From NCBI GenBank assembly GCA_034440575.1, contig JAOTOL010001452.1, positions 845,501-909,500 on the forward strand: 64,000 nt of DNA, read 5' to 3'. This DNA is from Imbricaverruca yamaguchii. Lineage: Eukaryota; Arthropoda; Thecostraca; Neoverrucidae. The position numbers were made by a program, and so were the translations under genes. The notes under the pieces are model-generated. The model made no database searches. It was not told where the DNA came from and saw only the letters and a list, made by a program, of their open reading frames with translations. Each line of letters begins with the position of its first letter. Positions within the stretch are counted from its first letter, which is position 1. Shown in pieces: positions 11,180-23,578 of this stretch.

Positions 11180-11940
11180 ACGCATATGATTTCCCTAACC
11201 TTGTTCTTAAAACTTCTGACATTTGTGAAAAAGCATGACAATCTATGCTTTTCTTTCCTAGCCTTCCGTCCCCCCCCCTCTCCACCAATCACCATGACCT
11301 GCCTAGTCTTCTGACCAGGAAAGGCCTCGAAGGAGCTCCTTACACCTACTATTGAGCAGTAAACACACAGCCAAGTGCAGGCCCGGCTCCATCCCGTCCT
11401 TAGTAACAAACAAATACAACAGATGCAAGCAATCTGTACATCTTCACAAGGCCAAAATAGGATATTGCGCACAGAAATCAGCCTCTGTTTCATGGATCCT
11501 TTTTTATTTTGGGTCCCCCTTAACAAAATTACGTCTGCATTCCTCCTTATCAGCTCTACTCACTTTTTGTTCAAAGGAAGCCCACCTAAAGCGGGCATCT
11601 ACTATTGACATGCCACAAAATAAAGGTAGAAATATACTGTCTACTGTGACACAAAATTCATCCGCACAAGTATACAAATATCAACCCCTTTAGACAAAGC
11701 CTCGCTATCTAATCATGAACAACCCAGGCCCTTGAATACCACTCGGTACTCGCTCCCAACATTGGAGAATTGGAGGATTGAAGGATTGATGTCACCATAC
11801 TTCTACTCCGAGTGTCAACTATGCTGCCTCTCAGGGTCTTGCATGTTTCTACAGCTTCCTTCGACATATCACTGCCTACATCATTAACTTCTACAATTAA
11901 TCATACTGTTGCAGCACATATACTACCACTCTACAATCCG
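11180..11940 (-). mobile_element. Eroded CR1-type LINE relic (ORF1 end and ORF2 start)
   Basis: On the minus strand, about 11935-11720 encodes an eroded copy of the ORF1 esterase region of the intact CR1 further right: LIVEVNDVGSDMSKEAVET matches VIVQVGVNDVG..TEETMKA, then MVTSIL and STEWYSRA match VVTSIL and SMEWYSRA. Further along, about 11265-11180 reads LSCFFTNVRSFKNKVREI, matching LACFYVNARSVRNKIGEL, endonuclease motif I. The order and spacing fit one old CR1 copy with stops and frameshifts. It is cut off at about 11160 and has no RT. Confidence 0.7.
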
Positions 11941-14009
11941 CAACCATACTAGCCTAACGCTACTACTCTACTCCAGAACCCTTTCTAGCTAAACGCTCAC
12001 ATTCAGAAACCGGGTTCGGGGAGCAGTAAATAATTTCCGATTTCGAAGGAAAAAATCTTCGTTTGATATGAACATGCGTCGACCCTGTTTAAGACCCGAT
12101 ATATCACATGCCTAAGGCCTGCTATATCAGGAAATGTCCTTAGAGTTGCAGAAAATTTCATTTTGGTGCAAATTTTTGGTTTAAATTCACCAATGGGGGA
12201 AGGGACATGTTCCCTTTGACCTCGCTGGATCCGACCCTACGGGATCAACTTCCTTAACTTAGGCCCTTGAGAAATATGCACGAGTCTGACTAGTTAGGCT
12301 ATTGTTACAAGAGCCACCAAATACGTAACCCTCGAGTCACATCAGTTATTTTGTCATCATGAGAGAAATAACTGCTAACAATAGTGCGCCAGAAACTTCT
12401 TAAGGGGGGGGGGACCCCGGAAAATGTGATGAAACACAGGACGGTTCCGGCGCGCGAAGCGCTTCGTAAATTTCTGGTTTTCCGTGATTAAAATCCCAAC
12501 ATTTCTCAATCCATCGTATTTTAGGGTGCTAAGGGTGTATCGGGAGGTGGGCCCCGCCCTGCCCGCACTATCGGATAAGCCTTTGACTGCTAGCTCTAGC
12601 CTGCTCGTTCCTCGAAGCCCCTTCCTCACAGATGCTCCTCCAATTATCCTAAGACCTGAAACTTATTACTCGTCCAGGACGGGGTTCTTCTCCCTTTAAC
12701 ACGATGACCGGAGAAAAGGCGGAATCCATGCACTACTGTTCTGTTTCGACGATGTCATGCATGCACAGGGATACTATAATGAAGTCTTCTGATTGTCTCG
12801 CAAATTGATACTACATCCTACGCAAAAAAAAATTGGAGATCGCTAGTAATTATGAAAGCTGCAGGCATGGCTGGAGATGCCGGTCAGAGAGAGATGGGAC
12901 GGGCCCCTGGTTTTGCACTGGTTGGGTTTAAGTGTTAGTGTCTCACTTTGCATTTTCAGTAGTTTGAACATATGTCCCGAAAATAAGAACCCGGACCACC
13001 CCGCCACTGGTTTGATCACAGATTTCCACTCTTGAATGCGATGTACAAATGCTCCCGAACGTCGGCCAACCGGCCCTCCGCACAGTTGCCATGTGTTCAA
13101 GGTCACAAAGGCTTCGTTGGCATAACGGCTCGACGCGCCGGAGGATCTCAACCTCATTTGATCCTATCGACCCCCCCCTCTCCAAAATCCCGGTTAGCGT
13201 TATCAGTAAGGTTTTCAGGTGCGCGTGCTACACCAATTTGGTAGCTGAGAGCGGATTTCGCTCTCTTCCCCGGTGTGGTTTTTCGACTGCCGTCCCCTTC
13301 CCAATTGTGATAGGGGGAGAATCTCGGTGACTTTTTCTAACTTTCTTCTATAGTCGCAAAATTTTAATCGCGTGACTACACCAGAGGCGGCTCCAGGGCA
13401 AATATTGGGAGGCACCTCTGACGGATTGTTGCGAAAACGTAGGAACAGCATGCCTAAATATCATCATCGTGTTACTTTTCAGGTGATTGTAATTTGCTAT
13501 TCAATTGCTCATATTATCTTGTTTACCTACAAAAATGCCTATTTTGAGCCAAATCATGTCAGAGGCGAATTCAGGGGAAGACAAAATTGGCAACAAGCGA
13601 CCGGTTTTCTAAAAGCGGCATCATTACGTTGCCGTTATAAAGTTTGGAGGAAGGAGGAGGACAAACGGTAATAATGCGTCACAAGCAGTGACGGAGCCAT
13701 AAATGTTCTCAATGGCAGATCCAGTCGATGACGAAGTGTTCAGGACATGCACAAATACGCTCAACGTATCTTCCAGCCAGACATCCCTTTCAGAGGAAAA
13801 TGCGCCCCATTGAAACGAAGAGGCACTCCCCGGTATCCTCGAGATCACCCCACCCCCACCCCAACCTGCCCGACCAACGAATTTTGCCGCCGAATGAAAA
13901 GATCGAACTAAGCACCTCCAAGGAAAATATGTCCCCACCTGAGAATTCCTGCATCAGCCCATAATCAGGGTCTTTTATAATATGATTCCCTTGTGACTAC
14001 TTTGCATGA
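11941..14009. other. No supported gene
   Basis: No exon could be supported. Two hAT-like terminal motifs, CAGAGGCGGCTCCAGG (13382) and CAGTGACGGAGCCA (13686), have no visible partners. Homopolymer G or C runs occur at about 12405 and 13171. Confidence 0.5.
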
Positions 14010-14831
14010 GTGTTGATTTCTGAAAATGATGGGGGGAGTGGACGCCACCGGGAATCGGGGAGCCCCGGTCGCCTCCCACGACGAAATCGGTGGGTGGTGT
14101 CAGCGGTACCGACACCTTGCAGTCCCACCCCCCAGCGAGCTTCCCCAGACATTCGGGAGTCTGCGTCGCCGCCCCTTGGGTCCCAGAGCCTCACATCGGC
14201 GCGGCGCCGGCCCGCCGAGCGGCTGACCTGCCCTGTCGCGGCTGCTGGTCAGCCAGCCCGGCCCGGCCGACCGTGCCCATTACCCGCCGACGGGAACTCA
14301 AAACATCGGCACCCCCTCCCAGGCAATCGGTCTGCCAGACCGGAGCGCCGGGGCAGACCGACCCCCACCGTCCCAACGGCTGCACCAGCCATGCGGTGTC
14401 GCGTCCCCGGCCATGACCCCCCACCCGGGGACCGCCGGCGTGCACAACGGTCGCGGCCGCCGGCCTCTGAACCTGTGAATGGCCAAACCGGAAACCGGCG
14501 ACCGCGTCCGCCTGGTAATCGATCGCCCAGGGGTGGACGCCGGGGCGCGTCAACTCTAGCTGCACCAGCAGCAGCGCCTCCGCCCGTACCACGCTGCCCA
14601 GCTGGTGACCACCGGCCGGCGCATGAAGGCACCGGAAGGCGAGTCACGGCGCGTAGAGAGCGACCCCCGGTCCCACAGCGTGTGATTGACGAGCGACCGC
14701 GACCATTCCATTATGATGAAGCGAGAACATCTAGCCACGGTGTACATCTACCATTGTTGTGCTTTACAGTACATTTGCATACTATAGATGTTTACATCCT
14801 TGTACTTGTGTGTGTTGATCTTTGGGTATGA
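14010..14831 (+). CDS. GC-rich Pro/Arg-rich open frame, unrecognised
   Basis: A 273-codon frame over a strongly GC-rich block (about 14030-14720). The product is rich in Pro, Arg, Ala and Ser, with no recognisable fold; the opposite strand is also open for more than 130 codons, as GC-rich sequence allows. The last 40 codons turn hydrophobic and AT-rich, so any coding part probably ends before about 14710. It could be a CpG-rich promoter or first exon of the gene to its right, the ORF1 of the LINE whose endonuclease relic starts at 14965, or chance. No donor stood out. Confidence 0.2.
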   Translation: MLISENDGGSGRHRESGSPGRLPRRNRWVVSAVPTPCSPTPQRASPDIRESASPPLGSQSLTSARRRPAERLTCPVAAAGQPARPGRPCPLPADGNSKHRHPLPGNRSARPERRGRPTPTVPTAAPAMRCRVPGHDPPPGDRRRAQRSRPPASEPVNGQTGNRRPRPPGNRSPRGGRRGASTLAAPAAAPPPVPRCPAGDHRPAHEGTGRRVTARRERPPVPQRVIDERPRPFHYDEARTSSHGVHLPLLCFTVHLHTIDVYILVLVCVDLWV

Positions 14832-14964
14832 TGTACAAATTCACGTGTCGCTTTGAAAATTTCTTCTTTATAACATCTTAATTTATAATTCTTACTTCTT
14901 CCTTTAATTCCTTATAATTCTTTAGAAAAGGTTGTTTAGCAAAAGTGTGATGAAAAGATAACCT

Positions 14965-15475
14965 TCCAACGGTGCCTACACCGAACTCATCTCTGGAGTC
15001 ACTGTGGATCACTGTGAGTGATCTCACAACAGTTAGCATTGGAGTTGTCTACCGTTCCCCAAATAGTGCAACGACACCGGCCAATGAGGAGCTACATGAT
15101 CAACTGGTTCACGTCCTAATCCTGGGCAAGCCCATCTTTCTTCTCGGTGACACCAACTTCGACGTCCTGCAGCCGGACAAACCGGGTGTGTGTATTTGCG
15201 TATGCTCTGCGATCTGTCCCTCAGCCAGCTGATAACCAACGTCACACACCCATCACGGAGAGAGGGAGACAGCCCGAGTCTTCTCGATCATCTCATTACA
15301 AATCGATCTGACCTGACCACAGAAGTTCGAGTCATTCTCACAGATTTCAGCGACCACGACGTCATCGCTGCATCTGTCACAATTGACAGACGTCGCCCTC
15401 AACCCACCGTCATTACCATCCGATCGACAAGACGCCTAGATCAAAATGTTTTTTGCCTAGATCTAGATTTTTGTT
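14965..15475 (+). mobile_element. LINE endonuclease relic
   Basis: Two overlapping frames together give the second half of an APE-type endonuclease: SIGVVYRSPNS, then FLLGDTNFD (14970-15190), then in another frame LSQLITNVTH, SLLDHLITN and FSDHDVIAA (15190-15400). These correspond to the usual GxxYRPP, LLGDFNxD, LLDxxxT and SDHxxV motifs. The frame change near 15185 and the lack of RT make it dead. A link to the RT relic at 60.2 kb is possible but untested. Confidence 0.7.
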
Positions 15476-15597
15476 CTACCCCGCACGGTAGAAGAGAAAG
15501 TGCGCATGTCGCCACTTGCCTGCGTCGTTGCGTGTTGTTGTGTAATTAATACGGTATGCTAAGCTTGCGGTACGTGTACATATGTAATGCAAGTATG

Positions 15598-15642
15598 GGT
15601 GTGTGTGTGTGTGTGTATGTGTGTGTATGAGTGTGTATCGAT
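15598..15642. repeat. (GT)n microsatellite
   Basis: GTGTGT tract with ATG and AGT interruptions, about 60 bp left of the acceptor of the first spliced exon. Confidence 0.9.
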
Positions 15643-15701
15643 GTGTCTGTGAGAGGTAGCCTAGGAACATGTGGTAATTGCTCCTTGTAATGTGGTTCCA
15701 G

Positions 15702-15870
15702 AGTTCGATCGGGCAATGGCCGAGCGCCAGCAGCGGAAACGCGACCCCCGCCTGGCGCTTGGGATGTCAGATCGGGCTCAGATTGAGAAGATATGCCAGG
15801 CCTATCTCGACCGCACGACCCGCAACCCACCGGAGCAGCCCACCCGCTCGATGGCCGTCCGCTTCCGAGA
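15702..15870 (+). CDS. Exon A of spliced gene
   Basis: 169 bp, 55 full codons. The peptide includes [16 protein letters not shown] and [14 protein letters not shown], with predicted helices and many Arg. Acceptor AG at 15700-15701; donor GTGAGT at 15871. It ends after two bases of a Glu codon. Confidence 0.7.
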
Positions 15871-16746
15871 GTGAGTAGCCACATGCTCGGCAGCGGCCAG
15901 ATCAATAATAATCTGCCCTGCTCTACCTTTTCCTTTAAAAATATTACCAACCACGCTAATCTCAACAGCGTGGATGTGTGTCCGCCAGATGCGTGTCGGG
16001 TCGATGGCGAGTCACGGATTGTGGTTCTGTGCCCTGGTTTCATCACCCGGATAATGATAATTCGCAAATATGATGAATTTTCTGATTCGGATCTGTGAAT
16101 GTGGAAATGTGGTCTGATCACAATATCATGACAGAAGGGTGTCGTGTGTTTTCAGGATGCTGTTCATTGCCATGTGCAATCTGTGCGGTGTCCGCACAGG
16201 GGCAGTGAGCGGCACCACTCTGGAAGAGATGGCCAAGGCCAAGGTAAGTGGGGATCACGGCTAGAACACCGACAGACAGGTCGTTGTTCATGTTGAATGC
16301 GTGATGGCGTGATGGCGTTAACTACTACCGATAGGCCGTTTCGCTAAACACTATCCTTGTGGCACTTTTAACGGGCATGCTCTCAACCGGCACCATTTAG
16401 CTGCACTTACTGCCCGAACCGACGACAGCTGCATTGTCATGTTTGTATAACAGACGATATGATTGCGATTACTCGTGTGTGACACTTGTCAAGAGCTGAT
16501 GCGGCCTCGCTCACCGCCTGTCGTTCCCAGCCGTTTTGATGACCGTTACTCAAATTGCCTTGCACGTGTATCTGCAGGAGCACCGAGACGACGACGGCCA
16601 GCTGGTCCACTCCTGGAACACTGCTGCCAGCAAGACACTGGGCAGCAGAGGGGAGCAGCTGGCCGTCGACCAGGTCGTCTGGGATGCCTTGGCCTACTTC
16701 GTCGCGGAGCTCCGCCCCATTATAATTGAGCACCTGGGTGTCAACG
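15702..16746 (+). CDS. Spliced gene, three internal exons, possible tyrosine-recombinase-like domain
   Basis: Three exons join in phase: 15702-15870 (acceptor GTGGTTCCAG, donor GA|GTGAGT), 16156-16243 (acceptor GTGTTTTCAG, donor AAG|GTAAGT) and 16578-16746 (acceptor GTGTATCTGCAG, donor AACG|GTGAGT). The first ends on two codon bases and the second supplies the third (GAG); the second ends in phase 0 and the third begins in phase 0. Together they encode 141 residues without a stop. The first part is basic and helical-looking; the middle has [20 protein letters not shown]; the last has AASKTLGS and FVAELRPI. The layout (hydrophobic helix, RxGAVSxxTLEE, a KT-containing strand, then LRP) recalls the tyrosine-recombinase-like fold found in uncharacterised animal proteins; that is inference, and the catalytic HxxR and Tyr would lie in exons not found. 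No first or last exon was identified, and the next intron carries the AT and GA tracts. Confidence 0.7.
16156..16243 (+). CDS. Exon B of spliced gene
   Basis: 88 bp, one base plus 29 codons: [17 protein letters not shown] then [12 protein letters not shown]. Acceptor TTTTCAG and donor GTAAGT are both near consensus, which makes chance unlikely. Confidence 0.75.
16578..16746 (+). CDS. Exon C of spliced gene
   Basis: 169 bp, 56 codons plus one base. The peptide opens [13 protein letters not shown] and ends [14 protein letters not shown]. Donor GTGAGT follows. The next exon must start in phase 1; none was found before 19 kb. Confidence 0.72.
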
Positions 16747-16858
16747 GTGAGTTTGGCCGACCAATGGCTGCTGCATGCACATTCCATCCAAGTGTTTCGT
16801 ACCTGTGTTGACATCGCACACACACACACACGCACACATACATGCATATATATCAATA

Positions 16859-16876
16859 CATATATATATATATACA

Positions 16877-16953
<77 letters not shown>
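16859..16953. repeat. (AT)n microsatellite
   Basis: TATATA tract of about 95 bp, preceded by a CA tract at 16819-16838. It lies about 110 bp after the donor of exon C. Confidence 0.97.
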
Positions 16954-16956
<3 letters not shown>

Positions 16957-16965
16957 TGGCTACAG

Positions 16966-17115
<150 letters not shown>

Positions 17116-17869
17116 ACAGAAACCGTTAGTCACTTCCGAACTACTGCAAGCATGTTATCACGTTCGCACAAGACTATCTGGAGTGGTGAGTCATATGGAA
17201 AAACGCAATATTTTACTCAAGATTGCTTCAGCAGGCACTGGAGTGAATGGCAGACCATAACTGAACACCAATGGCCTCGCAGTGCAATTTCACGCGAGAG
17301 TTATATCAGAAATCCATAAAGGCTTAATGCTTCTGTAATTTAATCAAGTTATACCACTTACGGTAGGCTATTACTTTAGGAAAATGGCCAACTTTTGCCC
17401 ATGACCGCATTTGATGTCGGATATTTCTCCACGTGCGTCCAGTTTGCTTCCGTGCAGGTGTTCAGTATTTTTAAATGCCAGTGGGATGCCGTCAGGTGTG
17501 AGGCTATTCCACAAGGTGGCGATGCACACTGATGCAGCATCATACCCGGTGAGGTAAAATTCTATAAATATGTTTTACAATGAAGAATGTGCTGAGTGGT
17601 GAGGTGCGGTGACGATTTCCTGAAGCTAGAAAGCAACGAAGACCATGCGAGGCGGTGAATAGTTCTTCCTCCATTCTCCGACGGCAGATGTATTACTAAC
17701 CGTGAGACGGAGTTGGCCCAGTATCGGCATAGCCGGTGGGGAATTTTTATCGCGAGGCTTAGCAGACAATCTGCTTCGAGAGCTACCCAGATAACTGTGA
17801 CAAAGAGGCAACGCAAGTGGCCATTTATTTATCCACCGAAATTGGAGATTTTCTCAGAATGTCGTATAG

Positions 17870-17872
<3 letters not shown>
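17116..17872. other. Intron-like sequence, no exon seen
   Basis: An acceptor-like TTGCTTCCGTGCAG at about 17459 is followed in the required phase by a stop within a few codons. No other candidate for the next exon of the spliced gene was found. Confidence 0.45.
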
Positions 17873-19278
<1,406 letters not shown>

Positions 19279-19285
19279 CCTGGTG

Positions 19286-19345
19286 GGCCACGTGCCCCCT
19301 GGCACGTGCCACGTGCATGCTGCCACGTGCTACGTGCCAGCCACG
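19286..19345. promoter_or_regulatory. Cluster of CACGTG E-boxes
   Basis: Four CACGTG palindromes and one TACGTG fall within about 50 bp (GGCACGTGCCACGTGC and neighbours). CACGTG is the core bound by bHLH-ZIP factors. Whether this is a bound site or a short local repeat cannot be decided from the sequence. Confidence 0.4.
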
Positions 19346-19479
19346 GTGTCCGCTGCTGGCCGGCCAGTGTCCGTGGCGAGGAGCACCAACATCCGCTCTC
19401 GACTGGTGGTCACGCTAGCGGACCGTCAGCTGGTACCGGTCGTGGCCCTAGTACCAGCCCTGGCCCACAGCCGTAGCAT

Positions 19480-20335
19480 CAGCCGTAGCACTAGCCGCAG
19501 TGCCCATCCCTAGTATTCAGCCGTAGCACCAGCCGTAGGCCTACCCAGCCTTAGTACCCAGCGGTAGCACCAGCTGTAGTACCCACCCTAGTACCCAGCC
19601 CCAGTGCCCAGCGGTAGCACCAGACGTAGTGCCCAGCCCTAGTACCCAGCCATAGTACCCAGCCCTATTACCCAGCCCTAGTACCCAGCCCAATTGCCCA
19701 GCCCTATTACCCAGCCCTAGTACCCAGCCCTAGTGCCCAGCGATAGCACCAGACGTAGTGCCCAGCCCTAGTACCCAGCCCTAGTACCCAGCCCTAATAC
19801 CGAACCCTAGTACCCATCCCTAGTACCCAGCCCTAGTACCTAGTCCTAGTACCCAACCCTAGTACCCAGTCCTAGTGCCCAGCGGTAGCACGAGACGTAG
19901 TGCCCAGCCCTAGTACCCAGCCCTAGTACCCAGCCCTAGTACCCAGCCCTAGTACCCAGCCCTAGTACCCAGCCCTAGTACCCAGCCCTAGTACCCAGCC
20001 CTAGTACCCAGCCCTAGTACCCAGCCCTAGTACCCAGCCCTAGTACCCAGCCCTAGTACCCAGCCCTAGTACCCAGCCCTAGTACCCAGCCCTAGTGCCC
20101 AGCGGTAGCACCAGACGTAGTGCCCAGCCCTAGTACCCAGCCCTAGTACCCAACCCTAGTACCCAACCCTAGTACCCAACCCTAGTACCCAGCCCTAGTA
20201 CCCAGCCCTATTACCCAGCCCTAGTACCCAGCCCTAGTACCCAGCCCTCGTACCCAGCCCTAGTACTCAGCCATACCACCAGCCGTAGTACCAGCCGTAG
20301 TACCAGCCGTAGTACCAGCTGTAGTACCAGCCCTA
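19480..20335. repeat. 13-bp minisatellite with higher-order variant block
   Basis: Core unit AGCCCTAGTACCC. A variant block, GCGGTAGCACCAGACGTAG, is embedded at about 19611, 19740, 19882 and 20102, so the array was amplified in larger segments. Edges grade into AGCCGTAGTACC units. Confidence 0.95.
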
Positions 20336-21391
20336 CAGCCGCTGACAATGCGATTCCGCTGCCACACCCGCGGACCCAACAGATGCGCCCCCACGCGACC
20401 GCAGACGTATCCAGACTGAGGCCCGTCGAACTCTGATTAACTGCCCTGCCGGTCCTCCGGGGACGGCGCGGGGAGCGAGCAGGATCCCCGCGGGAATGGC
20501 GCCGAGTTGGAGCAGTATCGTGTCGAGTAGCCGTCCAGATCTCTCGATGGGTCTGGGGTCAGGCCAGACGAGCTGAGGTCAGAGAAGAGGTCGACGAAGA
20601 GCCACCTTAGGAAACTCTCACCACACGTGTATATATATATTGGGTGACACCCCGCTACATCTCTACCCGATGTACAAGCGGACGATAGGACACTGAGTGG
20701 TAGTCACACATGCCCTGTCGCGATCGAGAAGGCAACGAGTACATATTGCGTAAAACGAGAAGAAAATAGAATGGAAGAGCCAAAGTGTGCGAGTGCGAGA
20801 AAGCCCAGGGACGACAGAAGGAATGATTAAGCACTAGTGCTGTCAATTAAAGACCTTACACAAGAAGTAGGTGGGATGTATGTGAATAAAACGTCTTGAG
20901 ATGTCAGAGGCTGCAGCGCGAACTTAGTTATGTGAAAACGACGCGGGAGTGTTGGACGATCGTTGGTTAAATTGTGTGCGATCCTGACGTACAGACTATA
21001 ATATCGACACGCATTATTTACAATATGAGTTAGAGACAAGACGCCTGCATATTACTCTCCCGGTTCAGGAAATCAGGAACACCCAGCAATGCATAATGTG
21101 TCATCATGCATCCCCTCGTGGACTTTGGTGAGCAATGCTTCTCACCAGCAGAGCTGTCTCTCGGACGAAGGATGATGTCTCACGCGGCGGCATAATTATC
21201 AGCTGCAGCGGCTGTCAGCGCCAATAATGCAAGACGGATGTAGTGGTCTAATTATCACCTCAAGGGACTGACAGCATCGATGACGTCACAAGCAGTGGCC
21301 TAATTATCAGCTGCAGTATGGACGGGCATCGCCGATGTCCTGCTACGCTGCTCTGGGTGGTCAGCCGGCACCCTGGTACCAGGCCCGCCCA
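20336..21391. other. No gene seen
   Basis: GC-rich at 20340-20560, with a short TATATATAT at 20630. No exon supported. Confidence 0.5.
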
Positions 21392-21463
21392 CTGCAGGTG
21401 GATGTCCTTCTGCAGGTGGATGTCCAACTGCAGGTGGATGTCCCACCGCAGGTGGATGGCCTA
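21392..21463. repeat. 18-bp tandem repeat, 4 copies
   Basis: Unit CTGCAGGTGGATGTCCNN, four successive 18-bp copies; the last begins CCGCAGG. Confidence 0.95.
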
Positions 21464-21514
21464 CCTACTTCGTAAGCTGCGACTGCCCGCCCGTTGTATT
21501 GTCGCTGACAGACG

Positions 21515-21745
21515 GTGAATAACCTCTGCGGACGCGTAACCCCTGCGGCGGTGAATAACCTCTGCGGACGTGTAACCCCTGCGGCGGTGAATAACCTCTG
21601 CGGACGCGTAACCTCTGTGGACGCGTGACCTCTGCGGACGCGTGACTTCTGCGGACGCGTGACCTCTTCGGACACGTGACCTCTGCGGACGCGTGACCTC
21701 TGCGGACGCGTGACCTCTGCGGACGCGTGACCTCTGCGGCGGCGA
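21515..21745. repeat. 17-bp GC-rich minisatellite
   Basis: Unit close to CGGACGCGTGACCTCTG. The left part alternates it with a GCGGTGAATAACCTCT unit in a longer period; the right part is a run of the 17-bp unit. The unit contains ACGCGT. Confidence 0.92.
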
Positions 21746-21838
21746 ACACGGCAGCCCGCCGGCGGTTGCGGCCGAGGTCCGGACCGATATTGAGCCGTCG
21801 GAAAACGGTCACAGCTACCTAGCGGCGGCTGAAAATGT

Positions 21839-21922
21839 AGCCGCCGCGCTGCTCTTCAAGCCGCCGCGCCGCCCTTCAAGCCGCCGTGCTGCTCTTCAAG
21901 CCGCTGCGCTGCTCTTCAAGCC
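21839..21922. repeat. 20-bp tandem repeat, 4 copies
   Basis: Unit AGCCGCCGCGCTGCTCTTCA with single-base variants. It is the third distinct minisatellite within 550 bp. Confidence 0.93.
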
Positions 21923-23019
21923 GCGAACTCGACGGCTGCGGTCACTGGAGGCGAGGTCACTGTCCGGAAGCTGGGGCGGGGCTGGGGAGCGATGACCAAC
22001 TTGGTGCCGATTGTTGCAATGCAGCACCGTATGTTGAATGTTAAGCTCGTCAACAGTTTATGAAGCGGGAAAACATGTACTCTGCACCGGTATGCATTAT
22101 GATTCCCACTATTAAACAAGATGCTGCCGTGACATTCGCGCAGTCAAATGAGGAGTAGATACGGGGCTGTGGTGACACGAATTCCTGCAGAAGGGGCTTG
22201 AAGTACGCCGCTTTGACCTCAACTCCTGACAATACTGAGTAGGGAACTTATGGCATCGATTGGCAAGAATGGCCTTGAGAACATATCATACTCCCAATTC
22301 ACAGGCGCAGGAATCGGAAAGGGGGAGATAGAGACAGCAGCGACTCCCCTTCCTCAAACTTTGAACGGGTTTAGCATTGTCTTGAGAGGCATAGAATGGA
22401 AAGAATCGACTTCAAAATTATCCATGCCCCGTCCCCAGTTTAGACAGTTGCTGCGCCCCAATCCCACAAAAACGCGTCCATGAATGCATACCAAAATGCT
22501 GGATAACAGCTCAAATACCTTGTCACCTAAACTAAATATTGGTATGCAGGAAGTGAGGATAAACTGGCTGAAGTGTGGGTGCTCAATAAACGCAACCGCT
22601 CCGATGCTGCCGCGAGTCTGTCATTTATCAGGTGCCTAAGGTAAGGAGGTCACGACGCAGGGATTCAGCTTCAAGTGAAAGCCAAAACCATTGTCCAGCA
22701 ATAACTGCACGCGGGCCGCCTCAGTACGAACCAAGAGCAAACTCCGCAGACTCTACGGCGCATATAGCACGTGACATCACAGATAAAGTGGAGATTCTTT
22801 TGCGAAAACAAAATACACCTTACAAGTCACTTTTTGCAATGTAGACACAGAAATCAAGAAAAATATTTAAGTCTGAATGAGAAGTTCCCCTACCGATTGA
22901 CAGAGAAATGCTAAGCTGACGTGGACATATAGCATGCACCATGTCAATGGTATAGGCATACACAAATTTGTGCATCTGGTTGGTTCATTAACCTGCTTCC
23001 CAATGGCCCTCGGTGTGCG
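21923..23019. other. No gene seen
   Basis: Short frames only, with no exon signals or repeats beyond background. Confidence 0.5.
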
Positions 23020-23578
23020 GAATAATGCGTCGAACAGCGAGTAATGGAAGTATGGCATAACGTGCCGAACACCGAGTAATGGAAGTACGGCATAATGTGC
23101 TGAACACCGAGTAATGGTAGCGCGGTATAATGTGCCGAACACCGAGTAATGGTAGCACGACATAATGTGGCGCACACCGAGTAATGGTAGCACGACATAA
23201 TGTGGCGCACACCGAGTAATGGTAGCACGACATAATGTGGCGCACACCGAGTAATGGTAGCACGACATAATGTGGCGCAACCGAGTAATGGTAGCACGAC
23301 ATAATGTGGCGCACACCAAGTAGCGGTGAAGCGGTATAATGTGCCGAATACCGAGTAATGGTAGCGCGGTATAATGTGTGTGTGTGTGTGTGTGAGTGAG
23401 TTTTGCCAGCCTGCCACCGTGTGGTGATATCGGCTGGTTCCGGTTGAGAGAAGATGTGTAAGAGAGTGAGTAGCGTAGGGTAGGAGGATGAATCCGAGGT
23501 GGAGTAATGTGCCGAACACCGAGTAATGGTAGCGCGGTATGATGTGCGGCTCACCGGGTAATGGTCGTGCGGTATAAC
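23020..23578. repeat. 35-bp minisatellite, interrupted
   Basis: Unit has CACCGAGTAATGGTAGCACG followed by ACATAATGTGGCGCA. About ten copies occupy 23020-23378 and two more 23505-23578. The central four are nearly identical; the edge copies carry GCGGTATAATGTGCCGAA variants. The gap between blocks is an insertion. Confidence 0.95.
23379..23504 (-). mobile_element. 126-bp insertion in the 35-bp array
   Basis: TAATGTG occurs at 23372-23378 and again at 23505-23511, bracketing 126 bp unlike the array. On the minus strand the insert ends in (CA)n, as some short retroposons do. The 7-bp repeat is also part of the array unit, so it may be coincidence or unequal exchange rather than a target duplication. 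Confidence 0.4.

Noticed and set aside
13382..13700. hAT element between CAGAGGCGGCTCCAGG and CAGTGACGGAGCCA
   Set aside because: Both motifs point the same way and no inverted partner or 8-bp duplication was found.
17459..17510. Exon after TTGCTTCCGTGCAG
   Set aside because: In the phase required by exon C it hits a stop within five codons.
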